Of a DNA stretch of 64,000 nt, positions 50,122 to 59,803 are shown piece after piece. The stretch lies in assembly GCA_001599355.1 (NCBI GenBank), contig BCGQ01000003.1, forward strand, positions 1,056,468 to 1,120,467. The letters are read 5' to 3'. Position 1 is the stretch's first letter; every line of letters begins with the position of its first letter. The position numbers were made by a program, and so were the translations under genes. Under the pieces are notes generated by a model. It searched no databases and was not told the DNA's origin. It saw only the letters and a program-made list of their open reading frames with translations. This stretch comes from Nakazawaea peltata (Eukaryota; Ascomycota; Pichiomycetes; Alaninales; Pachysolenaceae).

Positions 50122-52503
50122 ATGTTAAGTGGGGATTCCATGTTATCGCCGGCTTCCAAACCGGCACCGTTGATGAACACAAGGGTCTCCTTCAGTGAGA
50201 CGCCTCCTAACATTTATAAATACCATGAGAACCTGATAATATCAAGCGAGGAAGACCTCGCCACCACAGCCGACGACACACTTAATGACTCTAATGAACC
50301 ACATGACCAATACACTAATAATGACTCTCAGGAACTGATACATTTCAAGACACCGGACTACGTTCATCCTCATCCTCAACACTGTGATGAGCAACAACTG
50401 CTGGCGCTCCCTCAGTTTAATAGCCGCCCTTTGAATGACACACCCGTAGTTTCAACTGTCAGCTCCCCACTGCAAGATCCCTCTTCTCCGCCACTCAGTG
50501 ATGAAGAAGAGCTTTCTAATTCTTCTGACGAAGACAAGAACCTCAATATCGCCAAGCAAAACAAGGAAAAGAATAAAGACATACCATTACTCAATCTTAA
50601 TGGGGCGAAAATCGAGCCTGCTGACGCGGCTGCTTCTATTCTGATGAGATCATCTAAGAAAAAAGGTCATTTGGAGCAACATCTGCTGCTGAGGGCTCTG
50701 CATTTGCATCCTCTGCATCATCCTGTTGCTACCATTCTTGATATTCCAGGTCAAACCAGATCCAAAGCTAGTCCCGATGGTCAAATTCTGAAGTCTGAAG
50801 TGGGTTCCAAGTTGGTTATCGTCATGGTTGGTTTACCTCTGAGAGGAAAATCGTATATCACCAACAAATTAACAAGGTATTTGAACTGGTTACAACACGG
50901 AACTCAAGTATTCAATGTAGGAAACACAAGAAGACGTGTTAACTCAGAGTTGGGTCCAGAAAAGAACCCTCTTCCTGACTCTCCATTACATCAAGACAGT
51001 GGTAACCCTTCACCTGATTCTTCTTCTATGGCTGTGACAAGTACTATGCACAAGCTGAGTTTCTTCAGCCCTGACAACAAGTTGACTACACTGTTACGTG
51101 AGAAATGGGCTATGGATACTTTGGATGAGTTGCTTAATAACGTTATTGATGGAGATTTGAGTGTAGGTATCTTTGATCTGACTAATTCCACCAAACTGAG
51201 AAGAGCCAAGTTATTAAAACGTATCCTTGAACGGTCCAATGGTGAACTTAAGGTACTTTTCTTGGAGAGTATCTGTTCAGATCCACTGATTATTGACCAA
51301 AATGTTCGTTTGAAGTTGTCAGGTCCTGATTATAAAGATATCGACCCAGCAATTGCTTTGGAAGATTTCCATGGTCGTTTAAGAAACTACGAAAAACTGT
51401 ATGAAACTATTGGGGATGACGAGGAGAAAATCAAAGATTTCAGCTACATTAAAATGATCGATGTCGGTAAGAAAGTGGTTAGTTTCAATGTTCAAGGTTA
51501 TTTACTGGCTCAAACTGTGTACTTTTTGTTGAACTTCAACTTGCTGGAGAGACAGATTTGGATTACAAGACATGGTGAAAGTCATGATAATGTGTTGGGT
51601 AGAATTGGAGGTGATCTGCCATTGACTGAACGTGGTATTAGATACTCGAAACTGTTACTGAGATTCATGCAATTCAAGAAACGTGAATTCCGTGAGCAAC
51701 AACTTCATAGATATGAAGAGAATTGTAAACAAAAGGAAGCTGATAAAGAAGCCACAACAGGTCCAAGTTGTCCTCCTGAAGAACCATTGTTCACAGTTTG
51801 GACTTCTATGCTTCAAAGAGCAGTACAAACTCTGCAATATTTCTCTGAAGAAGAATTTTTCGTAAAAGAAATGAGAATGTTGAATGAGTTAGGTGCCGGT
51901 AAATGTGACGGAATGACTTACCCAGAAATACAACAAAAGTTCCCTCTGGATTATAGAGCCAGAATCAAAAATAAAATGACCTATAGATACCCAGGTGTGG
52001 GTGGAGAAAGTTATTTGGATGTCATCAACAGATTGAGACCAGTCATCACCGAAATAGAAAGATGTACTAACCATGTTCTCATCGTGACCCATCGTGTGAT
52101 ATCTAGAGTCTTACTTGGTTATTTCATGAATTTGGACAAGAGTATGGTTGGTGAATTGGATATTCCACTCCACACTTTATATTGTCTTGAGCCAAAGCCT
52201 TATGGAGTAGAGTATAAGATGTACCAATATGACGAGCACTCTGATTGGTTCAATGAGGTTAAGATCGATGAGTTGAGAAACATGAAGAAAGTACAACAAG
52301 TAGATATCAGTTTTAAGGAACGTCAATACTCAGTCGTACCTACTGCTCCTTCAGGGCAAGTATTTAAAAAGGCCTATCCTTATATGGATGCCAGAAGCTC
52401 CAGGTCTTCACAGATTCCTGGTAATAATCTCTCTTTAGAAATGGAGAAACTCCATGAAAAGTTGAAGAATTTGCATTTCTCGAGAGCAGGGGATCTGCCA
52501 TAA
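50122..52503 (+). CDS. PFK26: 6-phosphofructo-2-kinase / fructose-2,6-bisphosphatase
   Basis: A 793-residue enzyme that makes, and possibly degrades, fructose-2,6-bisphosphate, the activator of glycolytic phosphofructokinase. After a long Ser/Asp-rich N-terminus (about 1-220) the kinase P-loop appears as GLP-x-RGKSYI; x is CTG codon 240 (50839-50841), so Ala gives the canonical GLPARGKS. The C-terminal histidine phosphatase-like domain keeps RHGES and a second His in VTHRVISRVL, with NE-x-GAGKCDGMTYPEI and RYPGVGGESY. In Saccharomyces Pfk26 the first His is reported to be lost. Keeping both suggests a bifunctional enzyme here. Confidence 0.94.
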   Translation: MLSGDSMLSPASKPAPLMNTRVSFSETPPNIYKYHENLIISSEEDLATTADDTLNDSNEPHDQYTNNDSQELIHFKTPDYVHPHPQHCDEQQLLALPQFNSRPLNDTPVVSTVSSPLQDPSSPPLSDEEELSNSSDEDKNLNIAKQNKEKNKDIPLLNLNGAKIEPADAAASILMRSSKKKGHLEQHLLLRALHLHPLHHPVATILDIPGQTRSKASPDGQILKSEVGSKLVIVMVGLPLRGKSYITNKLTRYLNWLQHGTQVFNVGNTRRRVNSELGPEKNPLPDSPLHQDSGNPSPDSSSMAVTSTMHKLSFFSPDNKLTTLLREKWAMDTLDELLNNVIDGDLSVGIFDLTNSTKLRRAKLLKRILERSNGELKVLFLESICSDPLIIDQNVRLKLSGPDYKDIDPAIALEDFHGRLRNYEKLYETIGDDEEKIKDFSYIKMIDVGKKVVSFNVQGYLLAQTVYFLLNFNLLERQIWITRHGESHDNVLGRIGGDLPLTERGIRYSKLLLRFMQFKKREFREQQLHRYEENCKQKEADKEATTGPSCPPEEPLFTVWTSMLQRAVQTLQYFSEEEFFVKEMRMLNELGAGKCDGMTYPEIQQKFPLDYRARIKNKMTYRYPGVGGESYLDVINRLRPVITEIERCTNHVLIVTHRVISRVLLGYFMNLDKSMVGELDIPLHTLYCLEPKPYGVEYKMYQYDEHSDWFNEVKIDELRNMKKVQQVDISFKERQYSVVPTAPSGQVFKKAYPYMDARSSRSSQIPGNNLSLEMEKLHEKLKNLHFSRAGDLP

Positions 52504-53095
52504 TTTAATACGGTATATAGTTGGGAATAGCAATTGATTTGAAGTTCAGGTTAAGTTAAAGTAAGGTGTAGAATAATTACCTATTATGGTAATTGGACTA
52601 AATAGGAAATATTAGATGTACTGTCTTTTAGAGATAGGTCAGGTATTGTTCGTGGGGTGTGAATTGCCAAGGCAGACCAAGACAGTTGGCAAAGACCCTT
52701 CGAACAAACTCCCACTACACCACACAGTTAAGGCTCTACTCTTCCGTTTCCTCCGTAAACACTACGGTGATAGGAGTTACCATTTTGTAATTCCGCAAAA
52801 AACGGGCAGCGCATTTAAGGGAGTTGAATTTTTGCAGGACCAGTTGAGATCTTAACCCCTTTCGGTAAGCGAGACAAGTTGGGAGTAGGAAAAAAGGGGG
52901 TTAATTTGGTAGGGCTGTGGAGGAGTGAATTGGAGTGTAGTTCAGTAGATGAAGTTGGCTTGGTAGTGGAGATGAAGGTATCTGATCAAACCAGGTATAA
53001 AGACTCGTCGTCAAGCCCTGTTTTGTAAATTTATACACCATCGATTGATTATCAATTAAAATTAACCACTACTACTATAAAACTAAAACATCAAT
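52504..53095. other. PFK26-SDR intergenic region
   Basis: 592 bp. A palindromic box ATTACCTATTATGGTAAT (52577-52594) and ACTAAATAGGAAAT (52598-52611) sit near its start. An open frame at 52616-52855 has no family resemblance that I can see. A TATA-like stretch precedes the dehydrogenase gene. Confidence 0.55.
52577..52611. promoter_or_regulatory. Paired CArG-like boxes
   Basis: CCTATTATGG (52580-52589) inside an 18-bp imperfect palindrome, followed nine bases later by ACTAAATAGG (52598-52607), one mismatch from CC(A/T)6GG. They may also lie in the PFK26 3' flank, since PFK26 ends at 52503. Confidence 0.35.
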
Positions 53096-53836
53096 ATGTC
53101 TCCTCAAACTTACCTTGTTATTGGTGGAAATAGAGGTATTGGACTTGCTCTTGTTGAAGAACTCAGTGCTAGACCAAATTCCGAGGTTGTCGCTACTGCC
53201 AGATCTGATGCAAAGGAATTGACTGCCTTGCTGGAGAAGAATGGTAACATTAAGATTCTTAAATTGGATGTGACTGCCTCAGAGAGTGCCAATAAATTTG
53301 GTTCGGAGTTGGCATCTGCTGTCAAGAAAGTTGATGTTGTCATTGTCAACTCTGGAATTGCCAAATTCGGTATCTACGGAACCATTGATAGTCTCGAAGC
53401 CCCATTCTTCCTCGAACATTATCAGGTCAACTGTCTTGGTCCAATTAATGTTTATAAACTGTTGAAGAAACAAACTGAATTGTGGGATTCCGTCAAGAAA
53501 TTCATTCTCACTTCTTCTATTGTCGGATCCATGGGCTTATTTCCTCAGATCCCAACCAGTTCTCTGTATGGTGCTTCTAAGCTTTACTTGAATTATATCA
53601 TGAGAGAACTTGCTCGTGAAGAAAAAGGCAAGATCATTGCCGGTATCCACCCTGGTGCAGTTGATACAGAATTATTTAGATCTGCTATTAAGGAATTGGG
53701 GGCTGAGTGATCTGATGACCCTATGTTTGGCTACATCACAACTAAGGAGAGTGCTGTTCAACAATTGAAGGTTATTGACTCACTTGAAGAGACTGGAAAA
53801 TTCCTCAGTTATGATGGATCTGAACTTCCTTTCTAG
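53096..53836 (+). pseudogene. Short-chain dehydrogenase/reductase with an in-frame TGA
   Basis: The first 204 codons encode an SDR with the cofactor loop GGNRGIG, the NSG motif, a catalytic Ser in LTSSIVGS, YGASK (Tyr and Lys) and the HPGAVDTELF turn. A TGA occurs at 53708-53710. The same frame then stays open for 41 more codons to TAG at 53834-53836, and these read like a normal SDR end (ITTKESAVQQL, KVIDSLEETGKFLSYDGSELPF). Total length with this tail, about 245 residues, fits carbonyl-reductase SDRs such as yeast Irc24/YKL071W-like proteins. So this is a recent nonsense mutation, a sequencing error or readthrough. The catalytic core lies upstream of the TGA. I use 'pseudogene' provisionally. 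Confidence 0.75.
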
Positions 53837-54177
53837 TTCTGGAAATCGTTTTTATAGTTCTTCACAAATTGAGTTGATTACCCCCTTTTTTACCCACCTT
53901 AAATGAGCTGACCCGCGCAATATACACCCCTAAATATATGAACAGAACTATATTGATAAATGTTGTAGAAGACACTTCAAGGTAACGAATGAGATATAAG
54001 GGGATGTTTTAAACTCAATAGACTCTTTACATCCAATCAATATAGAATTGACCTCCCAATAGTGATACACCATACGAATACTCTTGTCTGAATATTGAGT
54101 CCTTCAGAATCCTCGACTTCCTATTAAGGTAATACATCTATAAGTCCCAAACAGGAAATATACCCCCCACAGAGAAA

Positions 54178-56297
54178 ATGACAGCAGAGAAGAGACCCAG
54201 GGCGGTAAAAATTCAATTGAGTTTCAGTTGAAAATACCCCTGCAATTCCATCAAGTTCACACCAAAACCGCAGACCTGATGATTCAATTGTTCAACTTAC
54301 CACGCGAACCAGTTAGAGCCCCCTGTTTTATCCTCCAAGGTAAAGTGGAAGGTGGTGCTCCCTCCCGCTGCGGTGAGCTCCTGCTTACTGTGAGCTCAGC
54401 CATGTATGGAGATCAAAAATTCGAGTGTAACAACATGTATTTCAAGCTGGTGATCACTCTTGCCAAGGGATTGAATGATTTGACGGTCAGATACAAAGAC
54501 ATCAGACAAGATTTTGTGATTGAATACGAACCGGTTACTCTGAATCCGCCTCTTCATCTCTGTTTGTTAGTACTGAAGGACTCTCCTCTGAGATTTGATT
54601 CGATAAGTGGGAAAGAAAATGGTCTTGATGATCTGATACGAAAGTTGAGAGTTGGTGGACGCATGATGCAGCTGTTTACTCAACAAGAAATGATGCGCAA
54701 TGGGTTTGGTCCTCGTTGTTTCCGCTTTGTAGAAGAGACTCTGGTGTCTACTCATACTCGGTATGATTTCCAGAACGGAATTGAGAGAGATGATGTGGTA
54801 AAGGTCCATGTTTTGAGGTCTAATAAGACATTGAAAGAGTTAAGAGATCCTAATTTGGCTCAACAGAATTCTAAAGGTACTAATACCGGTGGATTATTCC
54901 AGATTCTGCTCGATGAACTCCAACGACTGGGATTAACTTCGTCTTCTGGACCTGGTCCTCTTTACCTGGCCGTGATGTTTTTGGATCTGCATTGGGATAA
55001 CAAGTTGAAATTGATCTTAACTCATCTGCTGCTTGGAGGAGGTACCGATAAGATCAAATTACTGATCTTTGGTAGCCATGGATTATGGTCTTGGCCATCT
55101 TTTATGGACGATATGACAAGTGCTTTAAGTGACACCCAGCCAACCGATATTAACAAGGTAGCAAATGATTGTAATCAGTGTGGAACAGCTTGGGAATGTT
55201 TGAACATCACTATGGGACTGTTCATGCATGAAATTGGTCATCTTTATGGTTGTCCTCATCAAGAAAATGGTGTCATGTTACGTGATTATATTCATTGGAA
55301 TAGAAGTTTCATGACCAGAGAACTGTATTGTCAACGTACTAACAGAAAACAATGGTCACCAGTATTTGAGTTGAAAGATGAATGCAGATGGCATAGACTT
55401 GATCTGGTGAGGTTCTTTTATCATCCTCTGTTCCAAATGCCTTATGATCAAGTGAATAGAACTCCTAATAGGAAGTTAAAGCCAAGTGTTTTATTACAAA
55501 AACTGGGTAAAACAGCAGTTCTGGAGCTGAGTTCAGGAATTTATTTGGTTACTATACACGTTGGTGAGTTTTCCAAGTTCCATTATGAGTTCACTGAGAC
55601 TCCCCAATCACAAGTTTTATTAGACTATGATTATATTCAGCAAAACTTAGCTCCAAATGATAGAAATAAAAGAGTCGATATTGAAATTTTGGCTCTCGGC
55701 CAAGAACAGACCCGAATCAACGATTTCAAGAAATTCCTCAACCTGGGAAATTATATGGATGTGACTATTGGGAATGGTACCAAAATGAAATGCTTAAAAG
55801 GCCATGAGTTTGGAGAATCCAAAGGGAACGAATGTCCAATGGCAGTATTTGCAGGATATCAAATCACGAAAGTTCGTATCCATTCAGGAATGGCTTTAGA
55901 TGGAGTCGAATTCTTTGGATATCGTCTTGATCATCAACAGAAAGATCTGCCTCCAATTCCTCCTCGTAATTATTCACTTATGGATAAATTAAAACAGGTG
56001 ACGATTGGGTCTAATGATAATCCAGGGGTTCAATTTATTTCTCGAATTGGTAATGTTACCAACCATTACCATGACTTTGACTTGAAGGATGGTGAGTCTA
56101 TTGTGCAATTTAATTTGAGGTCTGGAGCTTGGGTAGATCTGGTCCAAATAGTCTTAAATTCTGGTCGTGTATCCCCAATGTATGGAGGAAATGGGGGAGG
56201 AATGAGCGAGGTGAAACTGCTGCCTGGTACGAAATTGGTACTGATCTATGGACATTTAGGACAATGGCTCAATGGGTTTGGAGTAATTTATGGCTAA
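54178..56297 (+). CDS. Putative zinc metallopeptidase (YIL108W-like), start unresolved
   Basis: The long frame reads from a non-ATG codon (TTG, 54228) and is open back to 54144 without any ATG; it ends at 56297 (about 690 residues). The zinc site is HEIGHLYGCPH (55227-55259), an HExxHxxGxxH metzincin-type signature, as in the fungal YIL108W family of uncharacterised peptidases. A jacalin-like C-terminal domain (FISRIGNVTNHYHDF, GQWLNGFGVIYG) follows. An ATG at 54178 is one frame off; one extra A in the A5 run at 54207-54211 would join it to the frame as MTAEKRPRAVKNSIEFQLK. Either the assembly misses a base or translation starts at an internal Met (residue 17 of the TTG frame) or at a non-AUG codon. 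Confidence 0.85.
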
Positions 56298-56884
56298 ATC
56301 GTTGGAGGAATTTTAAATAGGTTTAATATTGACTGTTAATCTTTAATGGTGGTAGTTTAGGGATGCATATTATTCCCAAATAGGAAATGATAATTGTAGG
56401 GGAAAGAGTGGGGTTATTTGACTTCCTTTATAGGTAATTAAGTATAATGTATGGTGTATTCCTTTTTAGGAAAGTGAGTAGGGAAGTGTAGACAGGTAGG
56501 TGAAGATTAAGCCTAGAGTGGTAGAGTGGAAAAGTGGAAAGCAGGGCAAAGGAAAAGCGGAGTAGTTAAAAAGTGGAAGAGTGGAAGAGATGATAGACAT
56601 CGCATTAGTTAACAGAAGATAGTGCTCATAATTCTAGGTGTCTGTATAGCTACTGCATACTACTGTATAGCTGCCTCATGTGTACGTTATTTAATTTCCC
56701 CTTCCAGTAATACCGCCTCCATTCCAATAACTTCCCCTTTAAGTAATTTTGTCAAAAATTGAACGACGAAAAATTGAGAAAAGAACAACAACAATTTTTG
56801 GTTCGATTTTTGTTTGCATCAGGGATTTTTTAACGAATGAAATAGTGATTTGATCGATAACAATTGCGAATTAATCAGATAAAA
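56298..56884. other. SEC24 promoter region with CArG boxes
   Basis: 587 bp. It contains CCCAAATAGGAAAT (56375-56388), CCTTTATAGG (56425-56434) and CCTTTTTAGG (56461-56470), then a purine-rich AGTGG/GAAAAG stretch (about 56515-56590). No gene is seen. Confidence 0.55.
56425..56470. promoter_or_regulatory. Two CArG boxes upstream of SEC24
   Basis: CCTTTATAGG (56425-56434) and CCTTTTTAGG followed by AAA (56461-56470), 36 bp apart, with a third near-match at 56375-56384. All fit the Mcm1-type CC(A/T)6GG pattern. They are 415-510 bp upstream of SEC24. Confidence 0.4.
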
Positions 56885-57147
56885 ATGTCCCATAGACATA
56901 GAAGAGCATATCCGCAAGCCCAATACGAGTTGGATCCAGCTTTAGGTGGCGCTGGAGCTCCGGGCGTTGCTCCTGGAGTTGCTGATCCGGCTGCTGCTGG
57001 AGCTGCTGGGCTCGGCGGCGCTTCTTTCGTTCCAGCCGCCGCTGGAGGTGCTCCAGGATACCAACCACAACTGGTGGGTATGGATCAATTGAATCAAGGA
57101 ATGGCTGGATTGAACTTCCAAACTCCTCAACAAGGTGTCGGTCTGCC

Positions 57148-57186
<39 letters not shown>

Positions 57187-59803
57187 TTATGGAGCTGGCG
57201 CTTATCTGCAATCTCAATATGGTGCCCCAGGCGCTACTCCAAGTTCAATCTATGGAGCTCCGGGAGCCGGTGTCGGTGTAGGTGCCGGCGCTCCTGTCCC
57301 AGGTTATGGTGGCGCTGGTTCTCCTTACGGTGGAGCTTCAGTTGGCGCTGGCTCTCCAGGCGTCGTCCCAGGTGCCGGTGGCCCTCTGTCTGCCACTTCA
57401 AGTCTCCCTCTCAACCAATTGTATCCTTCTGATTTGATGAAAGATTTACCTCCTCCTGTGCTGGAGTTGGCATTCCCTCCTCCTCCAATCGTAATCCCAC
57501 CAGGATCGACCATCACTTCTTCCCCAGAACTGAACTCATGTACTGATTACCTTAGATCAACTTTGAATGCCATGCCAAACAACAACTCATTGTTGAAGAA
57601 ATCCAAATTACCATTTGCCCTTGTCTTCAGACCATACAATTTCTTGCGTGATGAAGACGAAAATATCGCCGTTGTCGAAGACACCATCGTCAGTAGATGT
57701 AGAAGATGTCGTGCGTACATCAACCCATTCTGTCAGTTCATTGAAAATGGCAGACGCTGGCGTTGTAATATGTGTAACTTGCAGAACGATGTTCCACAGC
57801 TGTTTGATTTCGATAACTTGACTAATACTAATTCCAACAGATATCTGAGAAAAGAATTGAACCATGCTGTCGTTGAGTTCATCGCTCCTCCTCTGTACTT
57901 GGTTAGAACTCCTCAACCTTTGATTTATGTCTTTGTTATCGACGTCAGTGTCAGACTGATGCAAAATGGTATGTTGGGTACTGTTACAAGAACCATTTTG
58001 GAGTCTTTGGACAGAATTCCAAATAAAGATGGAAGAGCTAAAGTTTCTTTCATCGGTGTCGATCAAAGTTTGCACTTCTTTTCGATTCCTCCAGACCTGA
58101 AGGAAGGAGAGGAAGAGGAGGAAGCTTCTTTATTGGTTGTTAGTGACACTGATGATGTCTTCTTACCTTCGCCAGATCAATTGTTGGTTAACTTGAACGA
58201 AAGTAGAAATAACATTGAGAAATTATTGAACAATTTCCCATCTTTCTTCCTGAATTCTGTCAATGACGGTTTCGCTTTAGGTCCAGCTTTGAAGAGTGGT
58301 CGTAAATTAATGCAATCTATTGGTGGTAAGATTGTCGTTTTCGGTTCTTCTTTGCCTAACGTTGGTGAAGGTAAATTGGAAATTAGAGATGAAGAACTGG
58401 TGTTCAATAAGCCAAAGGAGTCTTCATTGTTGTTGCCTAATAATGCCTTCTACAAATCATTTGCTGTCGAATGTAACAAGTCTCAAGTTACTGTTGATAT
58501 GTTCTTGCTGTCTTCGAGTTATCAAGACGTTGCTACATTGGCTAACTTGCCTCATTACACAGCAGGTCAAACACATTTCTACCCTCTGTGGACTGCTAGC
58601 AGACTGGAAGATGTCAACAAATTATCTAAGGAAATCTCTAACCATTTGTCGATGAATATCGAATTAGAGCTGGTTATGAGAATCAGAGGTTCAAGTGGAT
58701 TGAGAATGTCCTCTTTCTACGGAAACTTCTTCAACAGATCGTCCGATTTGTGTTCGTTCCCTACCTTCCCAAGAGATCAATCTTATGTCATTGAAGTCAA
58801 TATTGATGAACAGATGATGAAACCAATCCTGTGTATTCAACTGGCTGTCTTGCATACTACTCCATTCGGAGAGAGAAGAATTAGAGTCGTTACTGTTGCT
58901 TTACCTGTTGTTAAAGATTTGAAACATGTTTATGCCAGTGCTGATCAGTTGGCAATTGCCAACTTCTACACTCACAAGGCTATTGAGAAGGTCATGAGTA
59001 ATAACTCATTCCAAGACACCAGAGATTACTTGACTAAGACTCTTGTAGAAATTCTTAGCGTATTCAGAAAGGAATTGGTTGGTGGAAACAGTGGATCTCT
59101 GTCCCCATTACATTTGTCTACTAACCTTAGAATGTTACCATTATTGTTACATGCATTAAGTAAGAATGTTGCATTTAGAACCGGGAAGGTGACTAGTGAC
59201 CATAGAGCTAATGCTTTGAATTTATTAGGCTCATTGCCATTACCTCAATTGATCCAATATATTTATCCAACTGTTTACTCATTACATGATATGCTGGATG
59301 AGTGTGGTTACCCAGAAGTGACTAATGAAGAACTGGATGAAGTCAAGTTGGGCTCTATTGTATTACCAGAACCTGTCAACTCCACCTCGATGTTATTTGA
59401 GAGATTCGGTTTGTACTTGATCAATAATGGATCCGAGTTGTTCTTATGGATCGGTGGTGACAGTCTTCCTCAATTAGTAGAAGATTTGTTCGGATTCGAT
59501 GACTTGTTACAAGTACCAAGTGGTAAGACAGAATTACCTGAATTGGAAACTGAGTTCAACATCAGAGTCCGTAACATCATCAACAAGGTCAGACAAAGTA
59601 AAGATTCCATCGTCTATAAGACTTTGTACATTGTTAGAGGTCAAAGCTCGCAAGAACCTATTGCGGCCGCTAATGATCCAAGGGCCAGAGAATTGATGGC
59701 TTTAAGAGTTTGGGCATTGAGTGAGTTAGTTGAAGATGGCGTCCAATCCATGCCAAGCTACAAAGACTACTTGGCTCGTTTAAGAGAAAAGGTATATAGT
59801 TGA
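56885..59803 (+). CDS. SEC24: COPII cargo adaptor Sec24
   Basis: A 972-residue protein starting [15 protein letters not shown] (ATG at 56885). Sec24 pairs with Sec23 and selects cargo for COPII vesicles at the ER. The N-terminal 220 residues are Gly/Ala/Pro-rich and disordered. A zinc finger [12 protein letters not shown]...WRCNMC follows, then the trunk domain ([10 protein letters not shown]-like [15 protein letters not shown]), beta-sandwich, helical and gelsolin-like domains (ELFLWIGGD). The N-terminal region contains 12 consecutive CTG codons (57149-57184) preceded by CTG CCT. Read as Leu this would be a bizarre hydrophobic run in a cytosolic protein; as Ala it blends with the surrounding Ala/Gly-rich sequence. 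Confidence 0.97.
57149..57184 (+). repeat. (CTG)12 trinucleotide microsatellite inside SEC24
   Basis: Twelve perfect CTG units in frame. With the clade's CUG-Ala code they encode a poly-Ala tract, a common product of trinucleotide repeats in disordered regions. The tract is probably length-variable between strains. Confidence 0.97.

Noticed and set aside
52616-52855. A 79-codon open frame between PFK26 and the dehydrogenase
   Set aside because: No recognisable domain or homologue, and it overlaps likely promoter sequence; too weak to report as a gene.
53711-53836. A separate small gene after the dehydrogenase stop
   Set aside because: The segment is in the same frame and reads as the normal SDR C-terminus, so it belongs to the upstream gene.
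57143-57190. A membrane helix or signal-like poly-Leu run in SEC24
   Set aside because: It exists only under the standard code. CTG is Ala here, and Sec24 is a soluble coat protein.
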